64,000 nt of DNA from Nitrospira sp. (GTDB taxonomy: Bacteria; Nitrospirota; Nitrospiria; Nitrospirales; Nitrospiraceae): NCBI GenBank assembly GCA_009594865.1, contig VOPT01000001.1, positions 62,001-126,000 on the forward strand, in the 5' to 3' direction. Of this stretch, positions 27,029 to 35,042 are shown piece after piece. Within the stretch, counting starts at the first letter, position 1. Each line of letters begins with the position of its first letter. The notes under the pieces were generated by a model. The model was not told where the DNA came from and ran no database searches. It saw nothing but the letters and a program-made list of their open reading frames with translations. The translations under genes and the position numbers were made by a program.

Positions 27029-27319
27029 ATGACACAGGCTTATTCAGGTCACATGGCCGCGACACATTCACGCCTGCGCGGTATCCGCATTCAGCTCAAA
27101 GGACTGCACAGCACATCCGAGATGCGCGCCATGCTTCACGAGGCCATCGACCAGATTGAAGCACTTGCCGTCACTCACGTCTCCGGCACAAATCCTTAGG
27201 TGACCCCGTCCGACCGTCACGGTAATCCGGTCACCCCTCTGGGACCAGGACGAAGGAAGATCACATCGCCGGTCATCGAAGAGCCTTACCGCAGCGCCGC
27301 CGACGAGCACGGGCTTTAA
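27029..27319 (+). pseudogene. Small conserved-looking protein interrupted by an in-frame TAG
   Basis: From the ATG at 27029 the frame gives RGIRIQLKGLHSTSEMRAML and HEAIDQIEALAVTHVSGTN, stops at TAG (27197-27199), and continues in the same frame with VTPSDRHGNPVTPLGPG and ends EEPYRSAADEHGL at 27319. Both halves look like one ordinary protein of about 96 residues with a single nonsense change. I do not recognise the family. The ribosome binding site is weak. The opposite-strand frame at 27068-27310 is its shadow. Confidence 0.45.
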
Positions 27320-27321
27320 AC

Positions 27322-27353
27322 AAGTAACTTCTCTTCTCGACAGATAGTTACTT
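27322..27353. other. Stem-loop with an 8-base perfect stem
   Basis: AAGTAACT (27322-27329) pairs with AGTTACTT (27346-27353) across a 16-base loop, directly after the broken small gene. No T-run follows, so it is not a standard terminator. It may be an operator or remnant. Confidence 0.3.
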
Positions 27354-27429
27354 CATGGACGACAATTCGCTCAACGCGGTTTGGGTGTAGTTGCTGCCGG
27401 TGAACACGGTCGCCAGCATGGAAGCCCCG

Positions 27430-27867
27430 TCAGCCAGGGTGCCTATAATGCATAGAGCCGCGACCGTCCCACAGAGTCTTAGCGCCGGTCATATTGGCAG
27501 TGATTGTTACGACGACACCATTCGGTGTGTAAGCATCATGATCTTTCTTTTTGACGCCTAAACCTTGCAGCATGACGCGTTCGCGAAGTCTGGCCAGATT
27601 TTTTAGAGCATCATTGTGAAAGCTGCATCCATCCCGTGTGATAACCCCCTTCGCCGCGGCTTCCGGGGTGCTCTCGATCAGCGCTTCGGCGGGCAGTTCT
27701 GGTTTGCGGACATCGTACATTTTCACATCATGCATCCGGTCGGCAACGCACATTTTCGTTGCGGGCGTGGCGCAGAAACCGACATCCGCGGCGTTCGCCG
27801 TTGCCGACGCGAAAGCGGAGAGCGACAGTATCGCTGCTGCTAGAAAACTGCCAATCAGTCTTCCCAC
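27430..27867 (-). CDS. Exported protein of unknown function
   Basis: 145 residues with a clear Sec signal peptide (LAAAILSLSAFASATANA, cleavage before ADVGFC). The mature part has three Cys residues, a charged middle and VVVTITANMTGAKTLWDGRG near the C-terminus. I do not recognise the family. It stands alone between the broken small gene and HipA, in a region of lower GC than its surroundings, which suggests an acquired segment. The small periplasmic size and Cys content fit an envelope or binding protein, but no function can be assigned. Confidence 0.6.
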   Translation of the reverse strand: MGRLIGSFLAAAILSLSAFASATANAADVGFCATPATKMCVADRMHDVKMYDVRKPELPAEALIESTPEAAAKGVITRDGCSFHNDALKNLARLRERVMLQGLGVKKKDHDAYTPNGVVVTITANMTGAKTLWDGRGSMHYRHPG

Positions 27868-27926
27868 GATCTTCCTAGCTCGGCGTCCGATTCAACACAG
27901 CAACAATTCTTTCGATCGCGGTCCTT

Positions 27927-29243
27927 TTACTGAAGAGCGGCAAGGACCTTTAGGCGCTCCTTCACGCCCTTGCTCACAGAAGCATGAATAGAGGCCGGGA
28001 AATCCTTCGGCAGGCCAGACTCAACTTTATCTAGAGCCTTCAGTGCCACGTCCACGATTTCTTGCAGAGCCGCGGCAATTGCCGATTTCGGGAGTCCGGC
28101 TGCTGTTCCGGTCTGCACGAAATGCCGGCCCTGGATTTCGTCTATCCGGTAGTGACGCTTCGTGCCGACCGACATTGAGAGTTTCATCTGCTTGCGTTGC
28201 ACCTGTCCCGCATCAAGGCTTGGCTGGGCGGTCAGCACATCATAGAGCGGCGTCAGACGATAGCTGCCGCCGGGACCGAGGAACATGCTGAAATTCTTCG
28301 CATGTCCGTCCGTGGCCCCGATCAGCCAGAAGAACATCTGCGACTTGAACACCGTCTGCCGGTCCGCAGCCGGATTGTCGCTGCCTTTCAGTACATCAAG
28401 AATCTGGACCAGTCCCGGCCCGCCTTCACTCTGATACTTCCTCGTCGGCGAAACCGAGAGTGCCTGGCAGAAATCCTCCTGCGGTAGGCGGAGCAGGCGT
28501 TTGTCCGCGGTCCACCGCCGGTCGAACCGTTCGATGACCAGTGCCCGGGTCTCATTGAAATCATGGATCTCCGCCTTGTTGACCGGCAGCCCGAATGCCC
28601 CGGCAAGCTTCAGGCAGTAAAATTCATTCTCCACACTATTGGACAGATCGATTCCGTCTGGAAGCCGGCCGATCTGCTTTTTCAGAATATGCGTGGTCGG
28701 CGTGGTGCCAGAAGGTTTCCACCACCGCCCCTTGTGGCGGAGCAGCGCTGTTTTTTCCTGTGCTCCGGCCACGGAGATCCGGAAACCTTCATCGCGGTTC
28801 AGGCCCAGCGGAGCCTGCGACAGCCCCTGCAGCAGTTTCTCTATCGCCGCATCGTTGATCGTTTCGCCTGTGATCGCGCCCCTCTCGCCCTCATCTGATG
28901 CATCATCGGCCCCAATGAATTGCAGCGCCCCCACGCAATCGCGCCCGATGGCCTCCAGCAGGCTGTAGAAATCTGTTCCCCCCGCTCCCACCTTTTCGGC
29001 GACACGCCGGCGCAGCGCATCGGAATCCGGCAGCAGATTGTCGAATACCGCCGCAACCGCCGCACCCCGGTACGCATCCTCCCGTAACGGAAGCGACAAC
29101 GACACTGGTATCGCATGCTCCCATTCGAGCCATACAGGCTCATACAGGAAGTCGATGGCCCCCGTGGCTGCCTTGGTCAGCCGGCCCACCGGCCGGTTAT
29201 TCAGGAGTACGCGCAACGGCGTATGGGTCCGGCGGCGCGGCAT
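27927..29243 (-). CDS. hipA: HipA family serine/threonine kinase toxin
   Basis: 438 residues, full length for HipA. The N-terminal subdomain begins RVLLNNRPVGRLTKA; the middle carries RISVAGAQEKTALLRHKGRW and TPTTHILKK, the autophosphorylation and ATP-binding region; the catalytic loop is LIGATDGHAKNFSMF. In E. coli HipA phosphorylates glutamyl-tRNA synthetase and induces persistence. The start shares one base with the HipB stop (TGATG), the usual antitoxin-toxin order. All catalytic parts appear intact. Confidence 0.93.
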   Translation of the reverse strand: MPRRRTHTPLRVLLNNRPVGRLTKAATGAIDFLYEPVWLEWEHAIPVSLSLPLREDAYRGAAVAAVFDNLLPDSDALRRRVAEKVGAGGTDFYSLLEAIGRDCVGALQFIGADDASDEGERGAITGETINDAAIEKLLQGLSQAPLGLNRDEGFRISVAGAQEKTALLRHKGRWWKPSGTTPTTHILKKQIGRLPDGIDLSNSVENEFYCLKLAGAFGLPVNKAEIHDFNETRALVIERFDRRWTADKRLLRLPQEDFCQALSVSPTRKYQSEGGPGLVQILDVLKGSDNPAADRQTVFKSQMFFWLIGATDGHAKNFSMFLGPGGSYRLTPLYDVLTAQPSLDAGQVQRKQMKLSMSVGTKRHYRIDEIQGRHFVQTGTAAGLPKSAIAAALQEIVDVALKALDKVESGLPKDFPASIHASVSKGVKERLKVLAALQ

Positions 29244-29500
29244 CAGAATATCTCCTCAAGGTCCGCTGCCCGAGCCTTCGATCGCGGCACGATCCGGAGC
29301 TCGAGATCAAGCGCCGCCAGAACGCTCAGAATGGTCTGCAGTTTTGCTGCCGGATGGCCCGTTTCGATCAGAGAGATCATCTCCTGCCGCATGCCCGCCT
29401 TATCGCCAAGCGCGGCTTGGCTGAGCCCCTGCCTCTTCCGGGCACGTCGCACCAGAGTTCCAATCTGTCTTGGATCGCGCGCTAAGTCATTCATAGTCAT
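29243..29500 (-). CDS. hipB: HipB-like antitoxin, XRE-family helix-turn-helix
   Basis: 85 residues with an XRE/Cro helix-turn-helix at about 12-65 (IGTLVRRARKRQGLSQAAL, then QEMISLIETGHPAAKLQTIL) and a C-terminal strand LELRIVPRSK that pairs with HipA in known complexes. It binds HipA and represses the operon. An inverted repeat at 29535-29580 directly upstream is a clear operator candidate. Confidence 0.92.
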   Translation of the reverse strand: MTMNDLARDPRQIGTLVRRARKRQGLSQAALGDKAGMRQEMISLIETGHPAAKLQTILSVLAALDLELRIVPRSKARAADLEEIF

Positions 29501-29534
29501 GCCACTATTCCGAAACGAAATTATGCGCCAACTT

Positions 29535-29580
29535 TAATAAGTTGACAATATGCTACTTAGCGCATATTGCAAACTTATTA
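29535..29580 (-). promoter_or_regulatory. hipBA operator: near-perfect 19-base inverted repeat
   Basis: TAATAAGTTGACAATATGC (29535-29553) is mirrored at 29562-29580 with 17 of 19 bases matching, around an 8-base centre. On the minus strand TTGCAA and TATTGT, 16 bases apart, fit -35 and -10 elements inside the repeat, so HipB binding would block its own promoter. The region is strikingly AT-rich. Confidence 0.75.
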
Positions 29581-29631
29581 CGCCTGACACATAAACCCAA
29601 CGTTTGCAGGAAGTCTATGGGCGTTCTGCAA

Positions 29632-30141
29632 TCACCGATCTAGATCCTCTTCCGTCACGGCCGGGGGCAACGTCGATTCCCCGGTTCGGCCCGCTCGACT
29701 TCTGACAGTGAACAGGGGGCCCTTGGCGGCCCGTGCCGGCGCGAATCGCAGGAATCCGATCTCCTGCAGGATGTCGTTGTACACCGCCTCCATCCCGCCG
29801 CGCATGAAATGCGCTTCGTGCCAAAATCCCGTTCCGCCAGTATCACGAAGAAATTGCTGCCACCACTGCCGATGAGGATCGGAGCGAGCCCAGCGCTCCA
29901 GGGCATCGAAGTCGCGCCAATATTGCCGCATCCCGACGTGCGGCGGCAGAAGCGACCAGAGCAGTGATTCATGGAGCAGCAGCCCCTCCGGCCGCGCCTC
30001 GACTGATTCGGCAATGTGAGGACCGAAACCGAACAACGTCTTCAACCCTGTCCAGCGATTGACCCGCATGCCGAGGTAGATGACGACCAGGTCTGGAAAC
30101 CCCGAGAGATCGACAGTCCGGCGGTTGATAGGAAGAGGCAT
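29632..30141 (-). CDS. DUF4188 family protein (monooxygenase-like)
   Basis: 169 residues. It begins MPLPINRRTVDLSGFPDLVV and contains VIYLGMRVNRWTGLKTLFGF, PPHVGMRQYWRDFDALERWA, and GGTGFWHEAHFMRGGMEAVY, the conserved text of DUF4188, a dimeric alpha-beta barrel family related to haem-containing monooxygenases and dehydratases. Activity is unproven. The ATG at 30141 has GAGG five bases upstream; the frame could start 27 bases earlier. It stands about 55 bases after the small exported protein gene and shares its direction. Confidence 0.8.
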   Translation of the reverse strand: MPLPINRRTVDLSGFPDLVVIYLGMRVNRWTGLKTLFGFGPHIAESVEARPEGLLLHESLLWSLLPPHVGMRQYWRDFDALERWARSDPHRQWWQQFLRDTGGTGFWHEAHFMRGGMEAVYNDILQEIGFLRFAPARAAKGPLFTVRSRAGRTGESTLPPAVTEEDLDR

Positions 30142-30196
30142 CGTTTCCTCGAAGGGAGGTCCCAGCATCGGCCGGACCCACGACGTTCAGCGAAGA

Positions 30197-30523
30197 CTAC
30201 TTGCCGCGCCGCACGATCACGGCAGCGACCTGATCCAGGCGAACGGTCGCATCGAAGAACTCCATCCCCGAGAGTTCGGTGAGGCCGACTGCCTGCGTGC
30301 CGACCTTTGTCACCTTGCCGTCGAGGTCCTGTCCTGAGAGCAGCTTGACCTTCACCCGCTTGCCGACTTGCTGCTCGAATATCTGCCGCAGAACCTCCGG
30401 ACTATTGAGTTCAACCGTCGGTTCCTCGGCCTGAGCGAACGGAAGGGTGACGTTTCCTCCAGCCAAGACGCACCACAGCACGACGATCAGGCCGAATCCG
30501 ATTCGTCCGTGACGATCCCCCAT
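30197..30523 (-). CDS. Small exported protein, SH3/LSm-like beta domain
   Basis: 108 residues from an ATG preceded by a perfect AAGGAGGT. An N-terminal hydrophobic signal (about 8-33, cleavage near AQA-EEP) is followed by a beta-rich domain: VLRQIFEQQVGKRVKVKLLS, GQDLDGKVTKVGTQAVGL and AAVIVRRGK. The pattern resembles an SH3/LSm-like barrel. No function can be assigned. Confidence 0.75.
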   Translation of the reverse strand: MGDRHGRIGFGLIVVLWCVLAGGNVTLPFAQAEEPTVELNSPEVLRQIFEQQVGKRVKVKLLSGQDLDGKVTKVGTQAVGLTELSGMEFFDATVRLDQVAAVIVRRGK

Positions 30524-30787
30524 GCAAACCTCCTTGTAATGTTGAGCAATGACCTGCACAGGTCTCGGCGATGGTCACCCGAGAACCAGCCGGTGTCCTG
30601 GAGGATACCCGCCGCATCGAGGAAAGTCACGCAGCCGTGACGACATCGCACGGGACTACGCGGCCCCCTATCCAACAGCGATGTCCCCCTGCAGGAACGC
30701 GGCGCAATCCTTTACAGATGTCAGGGAGCACGGTATCATCCCTGAGGCTCAGTACGTACCTTCACCCAAAGCCGCAAGGAGACACCG

Positions 30788-31336
30788 ATGGGTTGGATCG
30801 TCCTCGCCGTGCTGGTTACGCTCGTGCTGATCGTCATCGGAATGTACAACTCGCTGGTCCGCCTCCGTGCCGCTAGCGAAAGCGCCTGGGCCGATATCGA
30901 TGTGCAGTTGAAACGCCGCTACGACCTCATCCCGAACCTTGTCGAAACGGTCAAGGCCTACGCGGCGCATGAAAAAAGCGCGCTTGAAGCGGTGATCAAT
31001 GCCCGGGCGAAGGCGATGTCGGCCCAGGGGCCGGAAGCCAAAGCCGCCGCAGAAAATCAACTGAGCCAGTCGTTGAAGTCGCTGTTTGCGCTGGCCGAAG
31101 CGTACCCGCAATTGCGCGCAGTCGAGGCCTTCAACCAACTGCAAGGCAGCCTGAACCAGGTGGAGGACGCGCTGCAGAACGCTCGGCGCTACTACAACGC
31201 GATCGTGCGTGATTACAATGCCAAGACGCAAGAAGTTCCGACCAACTTCATTGCCGGATGGTTCAACTTTGTCGGGCGGCAGTTCTTCGAGTTGACCGAC
31301 ACCATGCAGCGTGAACCGCCACGGGTGCAGTTCTAG
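30788..31336 (+). CDS. lemA: LemA family protein
   Basis: 182 residues. An N-terminal membrane helix (about 3-21) is followed by the LemA helical bundle with ASESAWADIDVQLKRRYDLI, PNLVETVKAYAAHEKSALEA and NARRYYNAIVRDYN, all diagnostic. The function of LemA is not settled; it is a membrane-anchored four-helix protein commonly encoded beside DUF2207 or TPM proteins. The DUF2207 gene follows directly. Confidence 0.95.
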   Translation: MGWIVLAVLVTLVLIVIGMYNSLVRLRAASESAWADIDVQLKRRYDLIPNLVETVKAYAAHEKSALEAVINARAKAMSAQGPEAKAAAENQLSQSLKSLFALAEAYPQLRAVEAFNQLQGSLNQVEDALQNARRYYNAIVRDYNAKTQEVPTNFIAGWFNFVGRQFFELTDTMQREPPRVQF

Positions 31337-31358
31337 CGTGGATCGTGCCGGCGATCCG

Positions 31359-33110
31359 ATGGTGACACCCAGCCGCCGTCCAGTATTCTCCTCTGTGCTA
31401 TCCAGCCTGGTGTTCCTGTGCCTCCTGCAATGTGTGAGCGTGCTGCAAGCCGATGCGCGCTCCTTCGTCCTCAGCCGCTTCGATGTGGAACTGCAAGTGT
31501 TGTCCGGCGGCGAGTTGCTCGTGACGGAAACGGTCAGCCCCCGCTTCGAAGGTGCCTGGAATGGCATCGAGCGGCTGATCCCGATCGAATATCGCACCCC
31601 GCAAGGGTTCAACTACACGCTGCTGCTGGATCAGGTCTCCGTCACCGACGAACAAGGGACGCCGCTCAAATTCGAAAGCAGCCGGGAGCGGCATTATCGA
31701 AACTTCCGCATCTGGATTCCCGGCGCGACCGATGTCACCCGCACCTTCGTCTTGAAATACCTCGTCCGGAACGGGCTGAAGTTTTTCGAAGACCATGACG
31801 AGTTGTATTGGAACGTCACCGGAGATGAATGGGACGTGCCCATCGAGCAAGCCTCCGTGCGCATTCTCCTTCCCCCGCAGGCGACCGGCGTCCGCGCCCA
31901 GGCATTCACCGGAGCCTATGGTGCGCGCGAGCAGGCGGCAACCGTGACGATCCTCGGCTCGGGGATCGAGTTGAGAATGACGCGCCCGCTCGGCTTCCGC
32001 GAAGGACTCACCGCGGTGGTCGGCTGGGACAAGGGCCTCGTAGCCGCACCCACCGTCTTGGATCAGACCCGCATGACACTCGTCAGCAATTGGCCCTTGG
32101 GCATCCCTGTGCTCGTGTTCCTCGTGATGTACCGTCTCTGGTCCATCAGGGGGAAAGATCCACGGCTTCGACCGATCGCCGTCATGTACGAACCACCGGA
32201 TCACCTGGCGCCGGCGGAAGTCGGCACCCTCGTGGATGAAAGCCCGGACACTCGCGATATCACGGCCACCGTGGTGGACCTGGCCGTGAGAGGATACCTA
32301 CGGATCACCGAACGCAAGGCCGAGCATCTGTTGGGCCTCTGGTCGAGCCTGGACTATCTATTCCAGCGGACAAAGCCCCGCCAGGAATGGGCGGCCCTGC
32401 CCGCATTCGAGCGGCTCCTATTGGAGGCCTTGTTCAAAGATCGCGAGGTCGATGAGGTGCTCCTCAGCTCACTCGAAAACCGCTTCTACAAATCTCTGCC
32501 GGGAATTCACGACGCGATATTTCAAGCCTTGCAACGCCGCACGTATTACAACCAACGGCCCGACCGTGTGAAGCAAGGCTACCTCGTCGGCGGTGTCGCA
32601 CTCGGGATCGTGTTGACTATCGCGCTTGCCGCCCTTGCCGACCATTGGGGCCTGGCGCCGTTGACGGCCTTCGCCGCCGGCTTGGGATCGGGCGTGATTG
32701 TCGTGGGGTTCGGCCGGATTATGCCGGCTCGCACGCAGCAAGGCACAAGGGCGCTCGAAGGTGTGCTGGGATTTGAAGAGTTTCTGACGCGCGTCGAAGT
32801 CGACCGGTTCAATCGCATCATCAAGACGCCCGAACTGTTCGAAAGATTTCTCCCTTATGCCATGGCGCTGGGGGTTGAAAAGAATTGGGCCGGGGCATTC
32901 GAAACGATCGTCATGACTGCTCCGGCCTGGTACCAAGGCAGCGATCTCGCACAGTTCAATACGAGAGGATTCACGAGCCGCATGGGTGACATGGCATCAC
33001 GAACCGGGGCGACAATGACATCGGCACCTCGCAGTTCAGGCGGTTCCGGATTTGGCAGCGGAGGGTCGTCGGGCAGCGGATTCGGCGGCGGAGGCGGCCG
33101 CGGGTTCTGA
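31359..33110 (+). CDS. DUF2207 family membrane protein
   Basis: About 583 residues. A signal peptide (FSSVLSSLVFLCLLQCVSVL, cleavage near ADA) leads to an extracytoplasmic N-terminal domain with VSPRFEGAWNGIERLIPIEY, then a membrane helix (around 245), a cytoplasmic domain with VVDLAVRGYLRIT, a helix pair (around 410-450), and a Gly/Ser-rich tail ending GGGGRGF. DUF2207 next to LemA is a common pair of unknown function. The ATG at 31359 is chosen for the signal peptide; longer GTG starts overlap the lemA stop. Confidence 0.92.
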   Translation: MVTPSRRPVFSSVLSSLVFLCLLQCVSVLQADARSFVLSRFDVELQVLSGGELLVTETVSPRFEGAWNGIERLIPIEYRTPQGFNYTLLLDQVSVTDEQGTPLKFESSRERHYRNFRIWIPGATDVTRTFVLKYLVRNGLKFFEDHDELYWNVTGDEWDVPIEQASVRILLPPQATGVRAQAFTGAYGAREQAATVTILGSGIELRMTRPLGFREGLTAVVGWDKGLVAAPTVLDQTRMTLVSNWPLGIPVLVFLVMYRLWSIRGKDPRLRPIAVMYEPPDHLAPAEVGTLVDESPDTRDITATVVDLAVRGYLRITERKAEHLLGLWSSLDYLFQRTKPRQEWAALPAFERLLLEALFKDREVDEVLLSSLENRFYKSLPGIHDAIFQALQRRTYYNQRPDRVKQGYLVGGVALGIVLTIALAALADHWGLAPLTAFAAGLGSGVIVVGFGRIMPARTQQGTRALEGVLGFEEFLTRVEVDRFNRIIKTPELFERFLPYAMALGVEKNWAGAFETIVMTAPAWYQGSDLAQFNTRGFTSRMGDMASRTGATMTSAPRSSGGSGFGSGGSSGSGFGGGGGRGF

Positions 33111-33388
33111 CCAGCGGCCTTCCTCACCCGGTGGCGCCTTCACCACCCATGACGATCATTCCATCCGTCACTCATGAGGTCAGCATCTCCTCGAGGAGAC
33201 TACCCGCGATGATGCATGGTCCGCCAATCATCGGGACAACATAGAACAGGATCTGCGCGATATCGGTCGCACCTTGCGCGACCCCGCCGAATGCGCCTGG
33301 GAACAGGTACGGCCCGCGGCGCGATGAAGAAGCACCGAGAACCCCTGGTTCCGGGGAATCGTCATTGGAATGGACAGGGAAAAGCGAA

Positions 33389-33829
33389 TCAAGACGCGGG
33401 GACCGGTGTGCGGCCTTCCTCCATATCGATCAGGTCGAAGAGAGGGTGCCGCGTGAACTCAACCTGCATCGCCAGTTCAGGGCTCAGCCTCGCGAGGAGC
33501 CTGGCCAACGCTCGATCCGGCTGGAGTCGCTCCAACGTCTCGCTCCACCCCCGGATCTCTTGAGAGCCGTGGGGCACGGCCGCTTGTGTCACCCAGGCCA
33601 GGATCTCTTCCTCGCTATCCCTACCGAGTACCGCCTGTCGCAGGACCTCCGGTTGCAACCCGGTGAAGGCCATGAACCGGCCGTCCAATGGCAGGCCGGG
33701 GCGAAGCAGAAACGGCACATACGAATCAGGCAGCAGCCCCTGCGCATGGAGCCGCAGCTTATCGATCAGCCGCGGCAGGATTACGTACCCGCCCAGACGC
33801 TCACGTGGCGACCGAAGCTTATGCGACAT
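33389..33829 (-). CDS. DUF5069 family protein
   Basis: 146 residues. The phrase LRSPRERLGGYVILPRLIDK followed by LRLHAQGLLPDSY is the DUF5069 signature; ends IDMEEGRTPVPAS. Cytoplasmic, no membrane segments. The function is unknown. It begins about 70 bases after the methyltransferase gene in the same direction and probably shares its transcript. Confidence 0.85.
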   Translation of the reverse strand: MSHKLRSPRERLGGYVILPRLIDKLRLHAQGLLPDSYVPFLLRPGLPLDGRFMAFTGLQPEVLRQAVLGRDSEEEILAWVTQAAVPHGSQEIRGWSETLERLQPDRALARLLARLSPELAMQVEFTRHPLFDLIDMEEGRTPVPAS

Positions 33830-33897
33830 CGCCCCCTGAGACCTCCACCATCTTCACTCCTCCTCAAACTCGCACACGTCCGTCACGACGCCAGCGG

Positions 33898-34920
33898 CTA
33901 GATCGACGACACCAGCACCTGTTCGATCGAACCGGCGACAGGATGCAGTTCCGTCCGGGCAAATCCCGCCGCGGCAAACATCTGCTCATACTGCCGGAAG
34001 GTATAGGCATCGCCCTCCGGCGTGGTCGCGAGCATGATCAGGCTGAACTCCGCGACGGGCGGCGGCGTGACGCGATTTTCATCCGGCACGAATTCCAACG
34101 TAATGACCCGGCCTCCCGGCCCAAGCGAACGGTGGACTTTGCGCAGCAACGATTCGCAGGTCTGCACGGAGAAATGGTGGAGAAAGTTGGTGAGCAGGAC
34201 GAGATCATACCCCTCGCCGAACTCCTGCTGAAACGCGTCGCCCTCGATGGTCCGATAACGTGACGCGATGCCGGCCTGTTGGGCGAGTTCCTTGGCCACG
34301 GTCAAGACGTTGGGCCAATCCACGGCGACGATCTCCGCCTGCGGGCACCGGCTTCCGATCTCGACGCCGAAGAGCCCGTGCCCCGCCGCGATATCCAACA
34401 CCCTCTTCACGTTCGGTTGCGACTGCCGCACGAACATGCCGATCTCCTCGGCCGGCTTGGCCATCATCGGGATCATGGAGCGCGCGAAATCCACCCAGAG
34501 CGGATGCTCGGGCGTCACCGTTCCCGCTTCGCCGGCTACGGTCCCTCCCTTCCGCACCGCCTCAGTCAGATTCTCAAACGCCGCGATGAACTTCGGCGCA
34601 TGCAAAAACCCCAACACCGACCCCATGTAGGCGGGCGAGCGACGGTCGAGGAACACCGCACTGTCCGGCGTCAACTTGTACCGGTCGCCTTCTTTGGTGA
34701 GGAAGCCTTGGATGGTGAGGTAGTCCGCCAGAATCCGCACGCCGCGCTCGGCCGCGCCACAACGCTGGGCCAGGGCCGGCACCTGGTCATGACCCAACCC
34801 GATGGCGGTGAAGAGATCGAGTTCAACGGCAGCCTTGAGCGCCTGCGACCGTTGGTAGGCATTGGCCGTCTGGAAGAACAACTGCGGGGTCGGCCCCCCG
34901 GCCGGTTCCGGTTTCAACAT
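33898..34920 (-). CDS. SAM-dependent methyltransferase, dimerisation-domain O-methyltransferase type
   Basis: 340 residues. The N-terminal winged-helix dimerisation domain (FFQTANAYQRSQALKAAVEL, then ILADYLTIQGFLTKEGDRYK) precedes a class I SAM domain with VLDIAAGHGLFGVEI (motif I), AVDWPNVL, EGYDLVLLTNFLHHF and LGPGGRVITLEFVPDE. The acceptor is unknown; the family includes polyketide, carotenoid and hydroxyindole methyltransferases. The ATG at 34920 has GAGGAG eight bases upstream; a GTG nine bases earlier is less likely. Downstream is a DUF5069 gene. Confidence 0.87.
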   Translation of the reverse strand: MLKPEPAGGPTPQLFFQTANAYQRSQALKAAVELDLFTAIGLGHDQVPALAQRCGAAERGVRILADYLTIQGFLTKEGDRYKLTPDSAVFLDRRSPAYMGSVLGFLHAPKFIAAFENLTEAVRKGGTVAGEAGTVTPEHPLWVDFARSMIPMMAKPAEEIGMFVRQSQPNVKRVLDIAAGHGLFGVEIGSRCPQAEIVAVDWPNVLTVAKELAQQAGIASRYRTIEGDAFQQEFGEGYDLVLLTNFLHHFSVQTCESLLRKVHRSLGPGGRVITLEFVPDENRVTPPPVAEFSLIMLATTPEGDAYTFRQYEQMFAAAGFARTELHPVAGSIEQVLVSSI

Positions 34921-35042
34921 CGGCAACACTCCTCGGTCAGATGGTAAGAGCCATGCGACAGATCGGCATCGACTGGATTGTAATCCTTTGACCGTTTTGT
35001 TGCGAGGGTGGGAACGGGAAGGGGAGCTACACCAAACCAGTA

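Noticed and set aside
27068..27310. 80-codon minus-strand frame
   Set aside because: The opposite strand gives a more protein-like sequence on both sides of a single TAG; this frame is its shadow.
33168..33327. Plus-strand fragment reading like a short conserved protein (HRDNIEQDLRDIGRTLRDP)
   Set aside because: There is a stop just upstream and no start codon in frame. It may be a remnant, but the evidence is too thin to annotate.
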